Shown piece by piece: positions 32,781 to 46,363 of a stretch of DNA of 64,000 nt. Positions within the stretch are counted from its first letter, which is position 1. Each line of letters opens with the position of its first letter. The translations under genes and the position numbers were made by a program. This DNA is from Microbacteriaceae bacterium. Lineage in GTDB: Bacteria > Actinomycetota > Actinomycetes > Actinomycetales > Microbacteriaceae. The notes under the pieces are model-generated. The model ran no database searches and was not told the DNA's origin. It saw only the letters and a program-made list of their open reading frames with translations. The DNA lies in contig JAODAR010000005.1 in NCBI GenBank assembly GCA_025463545.1, positions 91,936-155,935 on the forward strand, in the 5' to 3' direction.

Positions 32781-33281
32781 ATGACCAGCGCAGCTCTTTA
32801 CCTGACTCACGTGTCCAGCCCCATCGGGATGCTGGAACTCACCGCCGATGCAGACCACATCCTTTCCCTCACTATCGCCCGGAACGGCCACACTCCGCTC
32901 GAGGACGAGCCAAACCGGCCGTCCCCGCTGCTGGAGAATGCCGCCCAGCAGCTCGACGAGTATTTCGCCGGTACTCGCACGAGCTTCGACCTCCCGGTGC
33001 GCTTCACTACTGGCACAGCGTTCCAGCGAAGCGTGTGGAACCGGCTGGCCACCCTGGGCTTCGGACAGTACATCTCGTACGGCGAACTGGGAGTGGAAGT
33101 GGGCAAGCCGGGTTCCGCCCGTGCGATCGGCGGCGCCGTCGGCGCCAACCCGGTTCCGATCATCATCGGCTGTCACCGCGTACTGGCTTCGAACGGTCGG
33201 ATCACCGGGTACAGCGGGGGCGACGGGATCACGACCAAGGTCTGGCTGCTCGCGCATGAGAAGATCGCCCACGCGGCCTGA
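32781..33281 (+). CDS. ogt: Methylated-DNA--protein-cysteine methyltransferase (Ogt type)
   Basis: A 166-residue suicide repair protein that transfers methyl groups from O6-methylguanine (and O4-methylthymine) to its own cysteine. The fold is complete: N-terminal domain 1-75, then TAFQRSVWNRLATLGFG (recognition helix region), YGELG, and the acceptor cysteine Cys131. The usual P-C-H-R motif is GCHRV here, with Gly130 replacing Pro; the catalytic Cys, His and Arg are kept, so activity is expected. The conserved GGYG-like segment reads TGYSGGDGI. No Ada-type DNA-binding domain is fused, so no adaptive-response regulation is implied. It is single, convergent with yaaA, and appears to be leaderless. 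Confidence 0.9.
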   Translation: MTSAALYLTHVSSPIGMLELTADADHILSLTIARNGHTPLEDEPNRPSPLLENAAQQLDEYFAGTRTSFDLPVRFTTGTAFQRSVWNRLATLGFGQYISYGELGVEVGKPGSARAIGGAVGANPVPIIIGCHRVLASNGRITGYSGGDGITTKVWLLAHEKIAHAA

Positions 33282-33299
33282 ACCACATCACGCGGGTGT

Positions 33300-34070
33300 T
33301 CAGCCTCGCTTCGGCGCGATGACTTCCTCTACCACCAGCTCGAGTTCCCCCGGCGCCCGGGGCTGCAGACGGAACCCTGCGCTGTTCGCCCAGTCAGAGA
33401 GCGCCGCGACGCTGGCGAAGTCCTCTCCGCGTTGCACGAGAGCGCGGGTGAACTCGCCCTTGGACTTCTTGTTGAAGTGGTTGAGCGCACGCCGTTGGCC
33501 GTCGCTGGCATCGGCGACGACCCGGAGGAACACCGTCTGCGGTCCTGCCGGAACGGCGCCGAGCGCCACATAGGCCTCAGATCGGAGGTCGAGAACGACA
33601 CCTTCGGTGGACGCCAGGGCCGCCTGGATGGCGTCGCTCCAGTGCGCTTTCAGCTGCAGGCCCGGCAGCCGGGAGTCGTGCGACAGCCGATAGGCGGGAA
33701 TCGGGTCCCCGACTGACACCGGCCCGAACAGGGCGGAGTGCACGAATACATTCCGGGCGGCGAAGTCCCGCTCTGCACTGCCGAGCGTCGGTGCGTCAAG
33801 CGCGTCGTAGAGAACGCCGGTGTATCGGTCGATCGCCGGCATGGTCGCCGATGTTGCGAGTGCCCGGTTGCGGTCGATCTCGCCCAGTTGCGTACGACCG
33901 AGTTTGAGGGCTGTGACGGCGGCGTCGCGGTCGCGCGCCAGTGCGCGGAGCGCGCGCACCAGCATCCGTCGCTTCGGATTCAATTTCGGGTAGGCGAGCA
34001 CGCTGTAATCCAGCGGCCCGCCTGCTCCGCCGTCTCGCTTCGTCTCAGACGGCGGAAGCAGTACGAGCAC
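33300..34070 (-). CDS. yaaA: Peroxide stress protein YaaA (DUF328/UPF0246)
   Basis: A 256-residue cytoplasmic protein of the YaaA family, which in E. coli lowers free intracellular iron and DNA damage during hydrogen peroxide stress. The N-terminal hallmark LLPPSETKR and later conserved patches (RYTGVLYDAL, FVHSALFG, LRSEAYVAL) are present. The GTG start shares one base with the atpC stop (TAGTG), so it sits as a translationally coupled last gene of the ATP synthase operon. Its link with ATP synthesis is unexplained; co-expression may simply tie it to respiration. The molecular activity of the family is still not firmly established. Confidence 0.88.
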   Translation of the reverse strand: MLVLLPPSETKRDGGAGGPLDYSVLAYPKLNPKRRMLVRALRALARDRDAAVTALKLGRTQLGEIDRNRALATSATMPAIDRYTGVLYDALDAPTLGSAERDFAARNVFVHSALFGPVSVGDPIPAYRLSHDSRLPGLQLKAHWSDAIQAALASTEGVVLDLRSEAYVALGAVPAGPQTVFLRVVADASDGQRRALNHFNKKSKGEFTRALVQRGEDFASVAALSDWANSAGFRLQPRAPGELELVVEEVIAPKRG

Positions 34071-34333
34071 TAAACGAGTTCAGCCTTGCGCGCCACGATC
34101 GTCACGGTGTCGTTCTCCACTGACAGGAAGCCGTCCGCCGCCTCGGCCGCGATCTTCTCGCCTCCGACGAGCGTGACCCGCACTTCACCGGTGGCGAGGA
34201 CTGCCAGCATCGGCTCGTGGCCGGCCAGGATACCGATCTCGCCCTCGACGGTGCGCGCGATGACCATCGTTGCCTCGCCGGACCACACTTCGTGGTCCGC
34301 CGAGACGACGCTGACGTTGAGCGGCGCAGCCAC
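34070..34333 (-). CDS. atpC: ATP synthase epsilon subunit (short form)
   Basis: An 87-residue epsilon subunit of the F1 central stalk. GTG 34333 is the start, 2 bases after the atpD stop; the longer frame would overlap atpD and does not match the family. The beta-sandwich domain (LNVSVVSADHEVWSGEA, GEIGILAGHEPML) is intact, but the protein ends at its close, so the C-terminal helical hairpin that inhibits ATP hydrolysis in E. coli is absent. Short epsilon subunits are usual in related actinobacteria. Hydrolysis control must then depend on other features. Confidence 0.93.
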   Translation of the reverse strand: MAAPLNVSVVSADHEVWSGEATMVIARTVEGEIGILAGHEPMLAVLATGEVRVTLVGGEKIAAEAADGFLSVENDTVTIVARKAELV

Positions 34334-34335
34334 GG

Positions 34336-36719
<2,384 letters not shown>

Positions 36720-36762
36720 GTCTTACTTCCTGTTCGGTGATTGGGCGGTTGCTGGCACGAGG

Positions 36763-38400
<1,638 letters not shown>

Positions 38401-38489
38401 CATCTTCCCTTTTCTGCACGGGGTGTACAGGTTCTGTCTTTCACGAAACGCTGCCGCTTCGGAGTTTTTGATTTCTGCCTGACCGTTGG

Positions 38490-39287
38490 TCAGCCAGCAA
38501 GCTGGATTCTCAAGTCATTGAGACGGGTGGCGACGCTGCCATCGATGACGTCATCGCCGATCTGGATCCGCAGGCCGCCGACGAGTGCCGGGTCGATGAC
38601 CAGGTTTACGCTGAGCTCACGGCCGTAACGCCGCGCCAGCTCAGTCTTCAGACGGGTCAGCTGTTCGGCCGGCAGCACAGTTGCGCTGCTGACGGTGGCG
38701 ACGGCCGCACCCGCCTGGTCTGCGACAACGGATGCCGCGTGGCTGAGCAGTTCGCCGATCCGGCGACCCCGGGGCTGCAACACCAGATGCCGCACGATCG
38801 CCAGGGTCTGCGCCGACGCTTTGCCGGCCAGGAGCGTGTCGACGAGGTCAGCCTTCGCATCGGCGGCGCCGAGCTTGCTGGCCAGCGCCAGTTCCAGTCC
38901 TGAGTCAGACGAGACGGTGGCGCCGAATGCGAACAGCTCGCTCTCGACCGAAACGCCCGCCGGTGCCGAAGCGGCAACGGCGCGAATACCCAGGTCTTCG
39001 ATTCCGGCGAGCAGGTCGCCGTGGCTTGACCAGCGCTCAGAAGCGACGGCCTGCAGCAACTCAAGCGCCCGCGGCGTCACACCGGAGGAGAACACGCTGT
39101 TCACAAGCGCAATCTTAGCCGCGGCATCCGCTGAGGGGTCGGCGAGGGCGGCGAGCAGCTGCAGCGAACTGCCAACGACGCGTCCGGCCTCGAGGAGGCT
39201 TTCGCCCGTCGCCAGGTCGGCCGTGCCGCCCTGGGCGGACAGTGCCGCACGGGACGAGGCGAGAGCCTCTCTGGTGGCGCTTCCCAT
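38490..39287 (-). CDS. atpH: ATP synthase delta subunit
   Basis: A 265-residue delta (OSCP-like) subunit joining F1 to the peripheral stalk. It is longer than the E. coli protein (about 177 residues), as is common in actinobacteria, with an Ala-rich N-terminal helical part and the conserved C-terminal region ([43 protein letters not shown]). The ATG lies 3 bases after the atpF stop with GGAAAG within the end of atpF. In mycobacteria delta is fused to a b-like segment; no membrane helix is present here, and b is encoded separately. Confidence 0.95.
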   Translation of the reverse strand: MGSATREALASSRAALSAQGGTADLATGESLLEAGRVVGSSLQLLAALADPSADAAAKIALVNSVFSSGVTPRALELLQAVASERWSSHGDLLAGIEDLGIRAVAASAPAGVSVESELFAFGATVSSDSGLELALASKLGAADAKADLVDTLLAGKASAQTLAIVRHLVLQPRGRRIGELLSHAASVVADQAGAAVATVSSATVLPAEQLTRLKTELARRYGRELSVNLVIDPALVGGLRIQIGDDVIDGSVATRLNDLRIQLAG

Positions 39288-39290
39288 GTG

Positions 39291-39857
39291 CTAGTTCTTT
39301 CCGACGGTTGGTGTTGCGTTCTCTGAAGCCTCGAGCTCGGCCAGGAACCGGTCGACCAGGCGCGCGGCCTTGGCGTCGTCGGCCAGGCTCTCGCCGATGA
39401 CACCGGACGCCAGGTCGATTGCCAGGCTGCCGACCTCCGAACGCAGCGACACAACGGCCGACTGGCGCTCGGCCTCGATCTGGGACTGCGCGTTCGCGGT
39501 GATGCGGGCAGCCTCTGACGACGCCTGCTCCTTGAACTCGGCAAGGATCTTCGCGCCGTCGGCGCGAGCCTGCTCGCGGATCGATCCGGCTTCGACGCGC
39601 GCCTCGGCAAGCTGGGCCGTGTACTGCTCGAGAGCAGCTTCGGCCTTGCGCTGGGCGTCGTCCGCCTTGGCGATGTTGCCCTCGATGGCCTCAGCGCGGT
39701 CGTCGAGGAGCTTCTGCATCCTCGGAAGGATGACCTTCCAGAAGAAGAACAGAATGACGATGAAGCACACCGCCGACCAGACGATGTCGTACACCGCCGG
39801 GATGAGCGGGTTGTGCTGCTCCGCCTCTGCGGCAGCTGCAATCACTGCGTGAAGCAT
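39291..39857 (-). CDS. atpF: ATP synthase b subunit
   Basis: The 188-residue peripheral stalk subunit of Fo. One membrane helix (about residues 24-45, DIVWSAVCFIVILFFFW) is followed by a long Ala/Glu/Gln-rich coiled coil to the end, which reaches F1-delta. Of two consecutive ATGs the second (39857) is preferred because AGGAGG is 4 bases away; it is only 1 base from the first. A single b gene implies a homodimeric stalk. Confidence 0.95.
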   Translation of the reverse strand: MLHAVIAAAAEAEQHNPLIPAVYDIVWSAVCFIVILFFFWKVILPRMQKLLDDRAEAIEGNIAKADDAQRKAEAALEQYTAQLAEARVEAGSIREQARADGAKILAEFKEQASSEAARITANAQSQIEAERQSAVVSLRSEVGSLAIDLASGVIGESLADDAKAARLVDRFLAELEASENATPTVGKN

Positions 39858-39887
39858 CATGCCTCCTAACTTATGAGAAAAGGGAGG

Positions 39888-40969
<1,082 letters not shown>

Positions 40970-41041
40970 AGCGTTCTCTAGCAGCGCTATCTCCTGTTTC
41001 GGGGCGGTGAGCCGAGCTCTCCGGGCGACGAGTGAATGGCA

Positions 41042-41073
41042 GGTTTACGACGCGAACGTAGCGGGTGTAAACC
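41042..41073. promoter_or_regulatory. Inverted repeat upstream of atpB
   Basis: GGTTTAC (41042-41048) and GTAAACC (41067-41073) form a perfect 7-bp inverted repeat with an 18-base spacer. They lie in the 186-base gap between atpI and atpB. Either a protein-binding site or a leader stem would fit. Downstream on the minus-strand side a TACAGT hexamer is seen near 41090, but its role as a promoter is uncertain. Confidence 0.4.
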
Positions 41074-41155
41074 GGGGGGAATCTCTACATACTGTAGCAA
41101 TAAACCGCAGCACCCACCGAATCGGCGGCGATATCCGCCCCGGGTGACCGGTCGG

Positions 41156-41638
41156 TCACTCGTCCCGGGGGGCTTCGGGGAGGGTGATATCGCTGACATA
41201 CGCCACCCTGCTCTTCATGACCACGACCACGTCAACCACGAGCGAGCCGATGACACCGGCGACGATGCTGAGGAAGAGCACGACCGGTGCGACCCAGGGC
41301 TGGTCCTTCAGCAGCACGACCAGTACCAGGAAGATCACGAATTTCAGCAGCCATCCGCCCATCACGATGCCGAAGAATGCGCCGATGGCGGATTCGCGGC
41401 CGGCGAACCGGTTGGCGAACAGGATGCTGCCGGCGGTGATCCCCATGAACACGACCGAGAGGGCCGTGCCGACCAGGGCGCTCACCACCCCCGCGCCTCC
41501 TGCGAAGATGCCGCCGAAGACGGCGCCCACCACCGCGATCGCCAGCGCCAGGATGCTCCCGTAGAGCAGGATCTGTCGGAAGACCGGCACGGACGTGGGC
41601 ACCGGGGTGGGCTCATGGGCGAACGCGGCGGGGGTCAT
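41156..41638 (-). CDS. atpI: ATP synthase protein I-like membrane protein
   Basis: A 160-residue protein with four predicted membrane helices (about 20-45, 50-75, 95-115 and 120-145), positioned directly before atpB as AtpI usually is. AtpI proteins help assemble the c ring or import magnesium in some bacteria, but they vary greatly in sequence and this one is identified mainly by position and topology. Its ATG overlaps the stop of the WecA-like gene by 4 bases, so it belongs to the tsaC-wecA transcription unit. Confidence 0.75.
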   Translation of the reverse strand: MTPAAFAHEPTPVPTSVPVFRQILLYGSILALAIAVVGAVFGGIFAGGAGVVSALVGTALSVVFMGITAGSILFANRFAGRESAIGAFFGIVMGGWLLKFVIFLVLVVLLKDQPWVAPVVLFLSIVAGVIGSLVVDVVVVMKSRVAYVSDITLPEAPRDE

Positions 41639-42924
41639 TGATTCTCCTCAGTCGTCGTCGGGGCCGCAGCCGCCGTCGAATTCGTGGTCTGGTGCGTCCC
41701 GGTCGGATCCGGGTCGTGGGCCGCTTCGTCGAGCGGGTCGAGCTGGGCGACCACCTCGGCGTTGGAAGCGTCGTCCGGCGAGAGCTGGCTGGCAGCCTCG
41801 ACCGCCTTTCGGCGGCTGAGCGGGGCGAGGGTGACGATGGTGCAGATCAGCAGGGCCACGACCAGGAAGATGGTGGCGTACCAGGTGGGCAGCTGGAAGT
41901 AGACCGGCAGCACGAAGTAGAGCAGGCAGCCAACGGAGGCAGCTGCCGTCCAGCCGTAGAAGATGAGGACGGCGTGCAGGTGGGTGTGCCCCATGTCGAG
42001 CAGACGGTGGTGGAGGTGTTTCCGGTCTGCGCTGAACGGCGATTTACCCGCCCGTACCCGTCGGAACACCGCCAGCCCGAAGTCGAGGAGCGGGATGATC
42101 AGGATCGCCACCGGCAGCAGGATCGGGATGAAGGCCGGGAACAGTTGCGACCGGTTGACCGCCGCCGGGTCCACCTGGCCGGTGATCGCGATGGCCGAGG
42201 TCGCCATCAGCAGTCCGACGAGTAGCGCCCCGGCGTCGCCCATGAACATCTTTGCCGGATGCCAGTTGATCGGGAGGAAGCCGAGGCAGGCGCCGACCAG
42301 GATCGCGGCGATGAGGGACGCCAGGTTGAAGTAGTTGGTGGGCGATGTGTCGCGCACCAGCAGGTAGCTGTAGAGGAAGAACACGCCGTTGGCGATCAGG
42401 GCGACGCCGGCAACGAGGCCGTCGAGGCCGTCGATGAAGTTGATCATGTTCATCACCACAACGATCGCGACCACCGAGATGACGATCGACATCCAACCGG
42501 AGCCCACGGTGAGCCCACCGATCGGGAGTGAGTAGATCTGCACTCCGCCCTGCCAGGCGATCAGGCCGGCAGCGATGAACTGACCGGCGAGCTTGGTCAT
42601 CCAGTCCAGGTCCCAGATGTCGTCCGCGACACCGAGCAGAACGATCAGGAGCGCTGCGCCCAGGATGGCCAGGATTTGCTGCGGGTTCGCGAAAATCAGC
42701 CGAAGTGGAGCGAACTGCGCTGCAATCAGATAGGACACCCCGAAGGCGGCGATGATTCCCAGGAACATGGCGATGCCGCCCAGCCGCGGGGTTGGCCGGG
42801 TGTGCACGTCCCGCTCCCTGATTTTCGGGTAGAGGCGGTACCGGTGGCTGAGTTTGAGCACCACGAGGGACAGCGCGAACGTGACGACGGCTGAGACGAG
42901 CGCAAGAAGTATGAAAAGGGTCAT
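41635..42924 (-). CDS. MraY/WecA-like UDP-sugar:undecaprenyl-phosphate transferase
   Basis: A 429-residue polyisoprenyl-phosphate sugar-1-phosphate transferase that starts a cell-envelope polymer on the lipid carrier at the cytoplasmic face of the membrane. About eleven hydrophobic helices are seen. Signature motifs are HTRPTPRLGG, the Asp-rich VADDIWDLDW, NMINFIDGLDGL, MFMGDAGALL and RKHLHHRLLDMGH. The last is characteristic of WecA/TagO/WbpL types rather than MraY. The cytoplasmic tail is Thr/Asn/Pro-rich. In actinobacteria the homologue (Rv1302 in M. tuberculosis) starts arabinogalactan; here it more likely starts another wall glycopolymer. It lies 2 bases after tsaC. Confidence 0.9.
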   Translation of the reverse strand: MTLFILLALVSAVVTFALSLVVLKLSHRYRLYPKIRERDVHTRPTPRLGGIAMFLGIIAAFGVSYLIAAQFAPLRLIFANPQQILAILGAALLIVLLGVADDIWDLDWMTKLAGQFIAAGLIAWQGGVQIYSLPIGGLTVGSGWMSIVISVVAIVVVMNMINFIDGLDGLVAGVALIANGVFFLYSYLLVRDTSPTNYFNLASLIAAILVGACLGFLPINWHPAKMFMGDAGALLVGLLMATSAIAITGQVDPAAVNRSQLFPAFIPILLPVAILIIPLLDFGLAVFRRVRAGKSPFSADRKHLHHRLLDMGHTHLHAVLIFYGWTAAASVGCLLYFVLPVYFQLPTWYATIFLVVALLICTIVTLAPLSRRKAVEAASQLSPDDASNAEVVAQLDPLDEAAHDPDPTGTHQTTNSTAAAAPTTTEENQ

Positions 42925-42926
42925 CG

Positions 42927-43679
42927 TCAGCCGGTGGCGGCGGCCCCGTCGTCGCCGGGCCGGGCCGAGGAGGCTGTAGGCGCAGCGTTGGCAGGGGCGA
43001 GGGCGTCACCGATGACGGACTCGATGGCGCTTCGCGGAATCACGCCGTTCCGCAGGATGTGGAGCTTGCCGCCGTTCGATTCGAAACCCGTCGCGTCGAC
43101 GATGGTGGACGAGGTGTCCCCCGCACGGTCACCGATCGGCTCATAGCCGACCCCGGCCACTCCCCCGTCGAGGTACACCGAGACGCTGTCGCCCAGCATC
43201 TCTTCAGCGCCCTGGGCGTCGATGGCCGCTGGAAGCCCGGTGCGGTTGGCCGAGGAAACGGCCAGCGGACCGGTTTCTGCGAGGAGGTCGAGGGCGACCG
43301 TGTTGCTCGGCATCCGGAGCGCCACGGTGCCCTTCGTCTCGCCCAGGTCCCAGGCCAGTGACGGCTGGGCCTTGAGCACGACCGTCAGCCCGCCCGGCCA
43401 GAAGGCGGCGACGAGTTCACGCACGGGCTGCGGGATGTTCTCGGCGAGCGCATCGAGGGTGGGGATCCCGGGGATGAGCACCGGAGGCGGCGACTGGCGT
43501 CCGCGGCCCTTTGCAGCCAACAGTTTCTGCACCGCCTCCGGGTTGAACGCGTCTGCGGCGACGCCGTAAACCGTATCGGTGGGGATGACAACAAGAGCAC
43601 CGCGGCCGATGGCCGAGCGTGCGAGTCTCAAGCCGGCCGTGTGTTCAGATTCGACCGAGCAGTCATAGATGCGTCCCAT
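42927..43679 (-). CDS. tsaC: L-threonylcarbamoyladenylate synthase (TsaC/Sua5/YrdC)
   Basis: Makes threonylcarbamoyl-AMP from threonine, bicarbonate and ATP for the t6A37 modification of ANN-decoding tRNAs. The 250-residue protein has the YrdC core with IPTDTVYGVAAD, the Lys-x-Arg ATP-binding motif in AAKGRGRQ, and SSANRTG. An extra C-terminal tail rich in Ala, Pro and Ser lacks the full Sua5 domain, so it is closer to the short TsaC form with an appendage. TAGAAT ends 8 bases before the ATG, and the gene is divergent from the HAD gene with only 56 bases between starts. It heads a unit with wecA-like and atpI. Confidence 0.92.
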   Translation of the reverse strand: MGRIYDCSVESEHTAGLRLARSAIGRGALVVIPTDTVYGVAADAFNPEAVQKLLAAKGRGRQSPPPVLIPGIPTLDALAENIPQPVRELVAAFWPGGLTVVLKAQPSLAWDLGETKGTVALRMPSNTVALDLLAETGPLAVSSANRTGLPAAIDAQGAEEMLGDSVSVYLDGGVAGVGYEPIGDRAGDTSSTIVDATGFESNGGKLHILRNGVIPRSAIESVIGDALAPANAAPTASSARPGDDGAAATG

Positions 43680-43687
43680 TGGGCACG

Positions 43688-43693
43688 ATTCTA
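43688..43693 (-). promoter_or_regulatory. Candidate -10 box of tsaC
   Basis: TAGAAT on the minus strand, 8 bases before ATG 43679 with no Shine-Dalgarno sequence between. The short divergent spacer suggests the tsaC and HAD promoters overlap. Confidence 0.45.
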
Positions 43694-43735
43694 GTGCAGG
43701 CCGTGCTGTGGATTCTGTGGGTGGATACTGGGGGC

Positions 43736-44374
43736 ATGGGCACGGACGTGTACTTCTTCGACTGCGACAAGACGCTCTACGCCTACGACTTTCGGAAGCG
43801 CCTCCCCGCGCTGGCCCGGCTCACCGGTTCGAGCCAATACCACCTGGCGTCCACCTGGTGGGTCGGCGGCTTTGAGACCGCGGCAGACGAGGGCGAGTTC
43901 CGCTCCAGCGAGGAGTATTTCGAGGCCTGGCACGAGGTCACGGGCACCACGCTGACCCTTGAACAGTGGCAGCAGGCGCGGGCTGCGGCGATGACGCCCA
44001 TCCCCGGCGCGATCGCCGCGCTGCGACGGGCGGCGACCCTGGGCACCGTGTCCCTGCTGTCGAACAACCCCATCCCGTTCCGGGACTCGTTCCCCAGGCT
44101 CGCGCCGGAGGTGTGCGACATCCTGCACGGCAACGACCTCACGTCCGCGGTGCTGGGCGCCGAGAAACCCGAGCGCCGCATCTACACCCGGGCACTGGGC
44201 GTCTACGGCGTGCAGCCGGAGAATGCGATCCTGTTCGACGACAGCGCCGCCAACGTGGCGGGCGCCCTGGCCGTCGGGATGCACGCCTGGCAGTTCCGCA
44301 AGATCAGGGGCCGCTACGACGTTGACGGCCTGAACGCCGCGATCGACGCGTTCGCGAACCGCCTGCGAGAGTGA
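43736..44374 (+). CDS. HAD-family hydrolase, pyrimidine 5'-nucleotidase-like
   Basis: A 212-residue haloacid dehalogenase phosphatase. Motif I is FFDCDKTLY with Asp9 (nucleophile) and Asp11, motif II SLLSNN, motif III the Lys in GAEKPERR, and motif IV ILFDDSAANV. A four-helix cap between motifs I and II matches the pyrimidine 5'-nucleotidase/SDT1-like group. ATG 43736 is taken as start since the longer frame overlaps tsaC; GATACT ends 6 bases before it. It sits alone between tsaC and prmC, where most relatives have those two genes adjacent, so it is an insertion into a conserved block. The substrate (a nucleotide or other phosphomonoester) is not determined. Confidence 0.85.
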   Translation: MGTDVYFFDCDKTLYAYDFRKRLPALARLTGSSQYHLASTWWVGGFETAADEGEFRSSEEYFEAWHEVTGTTLTLEQWQQARAAAMTPIPGAIAALRRAATLGTVSLLSNNPIPFRDSFPRLAPEVCDILHGNDLTSAVLGAEKPERRIYTRALGVYGVQPENAILFDDSAANVAGALAVGMHAWQFRKIRGRYDVDGLNAAIDAFANRLRE

Positions 44375-44388
44375 CGACGGATGCCGCG

Positions 44389-45297
44389 TCAGGGCCGGAT
44401 CGCGGTTGTCGCGCGGTCCCGCGTGGTGTAGTCACGGTGGGTGGCCGTCGCCCGCCAGCCGTCGGCATCGAGCAGTCCGCGAATCACTGCGCCCTGCATT
44501 TCGCCGTGCTCGATCACCAGGGTGCCGCCCGGGCGCAGCAACCGGAGCGCGGTGCGGGAGACCTGTCGCACCACATCGAGGCCGTCCGCCCCACCGTAAA
44601 GCGCGAGTGCGGGATCGAACAGGCGCACCTCGGGGTCACGCGGAGTGGCATCCGCCGGGATGTACGGCGGGTTGGAGATGACCACGGCGACCGTGCCGTC
44701 GAGTTCGGGAAGCGCGTCGGCGAGGTCGCCGAACACCAGGGTGGCGTTCGGGGCCGCCACTTCCTCAAAGTTGCGGGTCGTCCAGGGGAAGGCTTCGGCA
44801 GATTTCTCCACCGCCCAGACCCTGGCATGCGGTACCTCGGTGGCCAGGGCCAGGGCGATGGCGCCGCTGCCGGTGCCGAGATCGACGCCGATTGGTTCGG
44901 GGTCTGGCATACCACGGAGCGCGTCGATGCCGAATTGAGCGACCTGCTCGGTCTCCGGGCGCGGCACGAACACGCCGGGGCCGACCTGGAGGTTGAGCGA
45001 GCGGAACGGGGCTCGCCCAGTGATGTGCTGCAGGGGTTCGCGCGCCGCTCGACGCTCGGCGAGGCTGAGCACCGCCGCGGCATCCGTTGCGGTGATCGCG
45101 GTACCGATGATGCCGGCGGCCTGCACCTGGCCACGACTCTGCTGCAGCACGTGGCCGATGAGGAGGTCTGCATCGACGACGGCGTCAGCGATGCCGACTC
45201 CGGCCAGCATCCCGGTCACCCGGTCGCGCAGCGCGGCGACGGTCGCTGGCGTGTGCGTGGGATTGTCTGGTGCGGGGTCGGTGGGGGTTTGGCTCAC
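44389..45297 (-). CDS. prmC: Peptide chain release factor N5-glutamine methyltransferase PrmC (HemK)
   Basis: Methylates the Gln of the GGQ motif in release factors with S-adenosylmethionine, which speeds peptide release. The 302-residue product has an N-terminal helical domain, the SAM motif GVDLGTGSGAIALALA and the substrate-binding NPPYIP that defines the family. GTG 45297 is selected because TACATT lies 7 bases before it, consistent with a leaderless mRNA; a longer frame to 45351 runs through that promoter. The target factor RF1 is encoded at 48029, with cysK, cysE, clpS and a DUF2017 gene between, whereas the two are neighbours in many actinobacteria. Confidence 0.93.
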   Translation of the reverse strand: MSQTPTDPAPDNPTHTPATVAALRDRVTGMLAGVGIADAVVDADLLIGHVLQQSRGQVQAAGIIGTAITATDAAAVLSLAERRAAREPLQHITGRAPFRSLNLQVGPGVFVPRPETEQVAQFGIDALRGMPDPEPIGVDLGTGSGAIALALATEVPHARVWAVEKSAEAFPWTTRNFEEVAAPNATLVFGDLADALPELDGTVAVVISNPPYIPADATPRDPEVRLFDPALALYGGADGLDVVRQVSRTALRLLRPGGTLVIEHGEMQGAVIRGLLDADGWRATATHRDYTTRDRATTAIRP

Positions 45298-45304
45298 ATA
45301 GTGG

Positions 45305-45310
45305 AATGTA
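45305..45310 (-). promoter_or_regulatory. Candidate -10 box of prmC (leaderless)
   Basis: TACATT on the minus strand ends 7 bases before GTG 45297, and there is no Shine-Dalgarno sequence. It decides the start of prmC. Confidence 0.5.
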
Positions 45311-45406
45311 ACGCACAGCGCTGGCAGCTTCCGGGGCTCTAGGCTGAACACGGTTTGTTAGAACCCGGTTCCCAGCCGGTTGTCGACCCCGAGTGAAAGG
45401 CCCGCA

Positions 45407-46345
45407 ATGCCCGCACAGATCTACTCCGACATCACCCAGGCTGTGGGGCGCACCCCGCTGGTTCGGCTGGGTCGAGTCACCGACGGAGCCGAGGCGACCG
45501 TGCTGGCCAAACTCGAGTTCTACAACCCGGCCGGCAGCGTCAAGGATCGCATCGGCGTCGCCATCGTCGATGCCGCGGAGCAATCCGGTGAACTGAAGCC
45601 GGGCGGCACCATCGTGGAGGCTACCAGCGGCAACACGGGCATCGCCCTGGCCCTGGTCGGCGCGGCGCGCGGCTACAAGGTCATCCTCGTGATGCCCGAC
45701 ACCATGAGCAGGGAACGCCGGGTGCTGCTGCGGGCCTACGGCGCCGAGATCGTGCTCACCCCAGGCGCTGCCGGCATGAGCGGTGCGCTGGAGAAGGCCC
45801 GCGAGATCATCGCCGAGACTCCGGGCTCGATTGCCGCCCGCCAGTTCCAGAACCCGGCGAACCCGGCCATCCACCGCGCCACCACCGGCGTGGAGATCTG
45901 GGACGACACCGATGGCGCGGTCGACATCTTCGTGGCGGGCATCGGCACGGGCGGCACCATCACGGGGGCCGGCGGCCTGCTCAAGGAGCGCAAGGCCTCG
46001 ATCAAAATCGTCGCCGTCGAGCCGATCGACTCCCCCATCCTTTCCGGCGGCGCACCCGGCCCGCACAAGATCCAGGGCATCGGCGCCAACTTCGTTCCCG
46101 AGGTGCTCGACACCGGCATCTACGACGAGGTCACCGATGTGACCCTCGCCGACTCGCTCGCCACCGCCCGTCGCCTGGCAACGGATGAGGGCATCCTCGC
46201 CGGCATCTCCGGTGGAGCGGCGGTGTGGGCGGCCCTCCAGCAGGCGAAACGGCCCGAGAACGCGGGCAAGACCATCGTCGTGGTCGTACCGGACTTCGGG
46301 GAGCGGTACATCTCCACCGTGCTCTACGAAGACCTCCTCGACTAA
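45407..46345 (+). CDS. cysK: Cysteine synthase A (O-acetylserine sulfhydrylase)
   Basis: PLP enzyme making L-cysteine from O-acetylserine and sulfide. The start ATG 45407 has GAAAGG 6 bases upstream; a longer frame adds nine residues without support. In the 312-residue product the PLP lysine is Lys46 in GSVKDRIG, the substrate loop is [11 protein letters not shown], and the phosphate-binding glycine-rich segment is [10 protein letters not shown]. The length is typical. It is followed after 18 bases by cysE, whose product supplies the substrate and in many bacteria forms a regulatory complex with CysK. A TAGGCT hexamer near 45341 may be part of the promoter. Confidence 0.96.
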   Translation: MPAQIYSDITQAVGRTPLVRLGRVTDGAEATVLAKLEFYNPAGSVKDRIGVAIVDAAEQSGELKPGGTIVEATSGNTGIALALVGAARGYKVILVMPDTMSRERRVLLRAYGAEIVLTPGAAGMSGALEKAREIIAETPGSIAARQFQNPANPAIHRATTGVEIWDDTDGAVDIFVAGIGTGGTITGAGGLLKERKASIKIVAVEPIDSPILSGGAPGPHKIQGIGANFVPEVLDTGIYDEVTDVTLADSLATARRLATDEGILAGISGGAAVWAALQQAKRPENAGKTIVVVVPDFGERYISTVLYEDLLD

Positions 46346-46363
46346 CCGGCGGCCAGCTGCACC

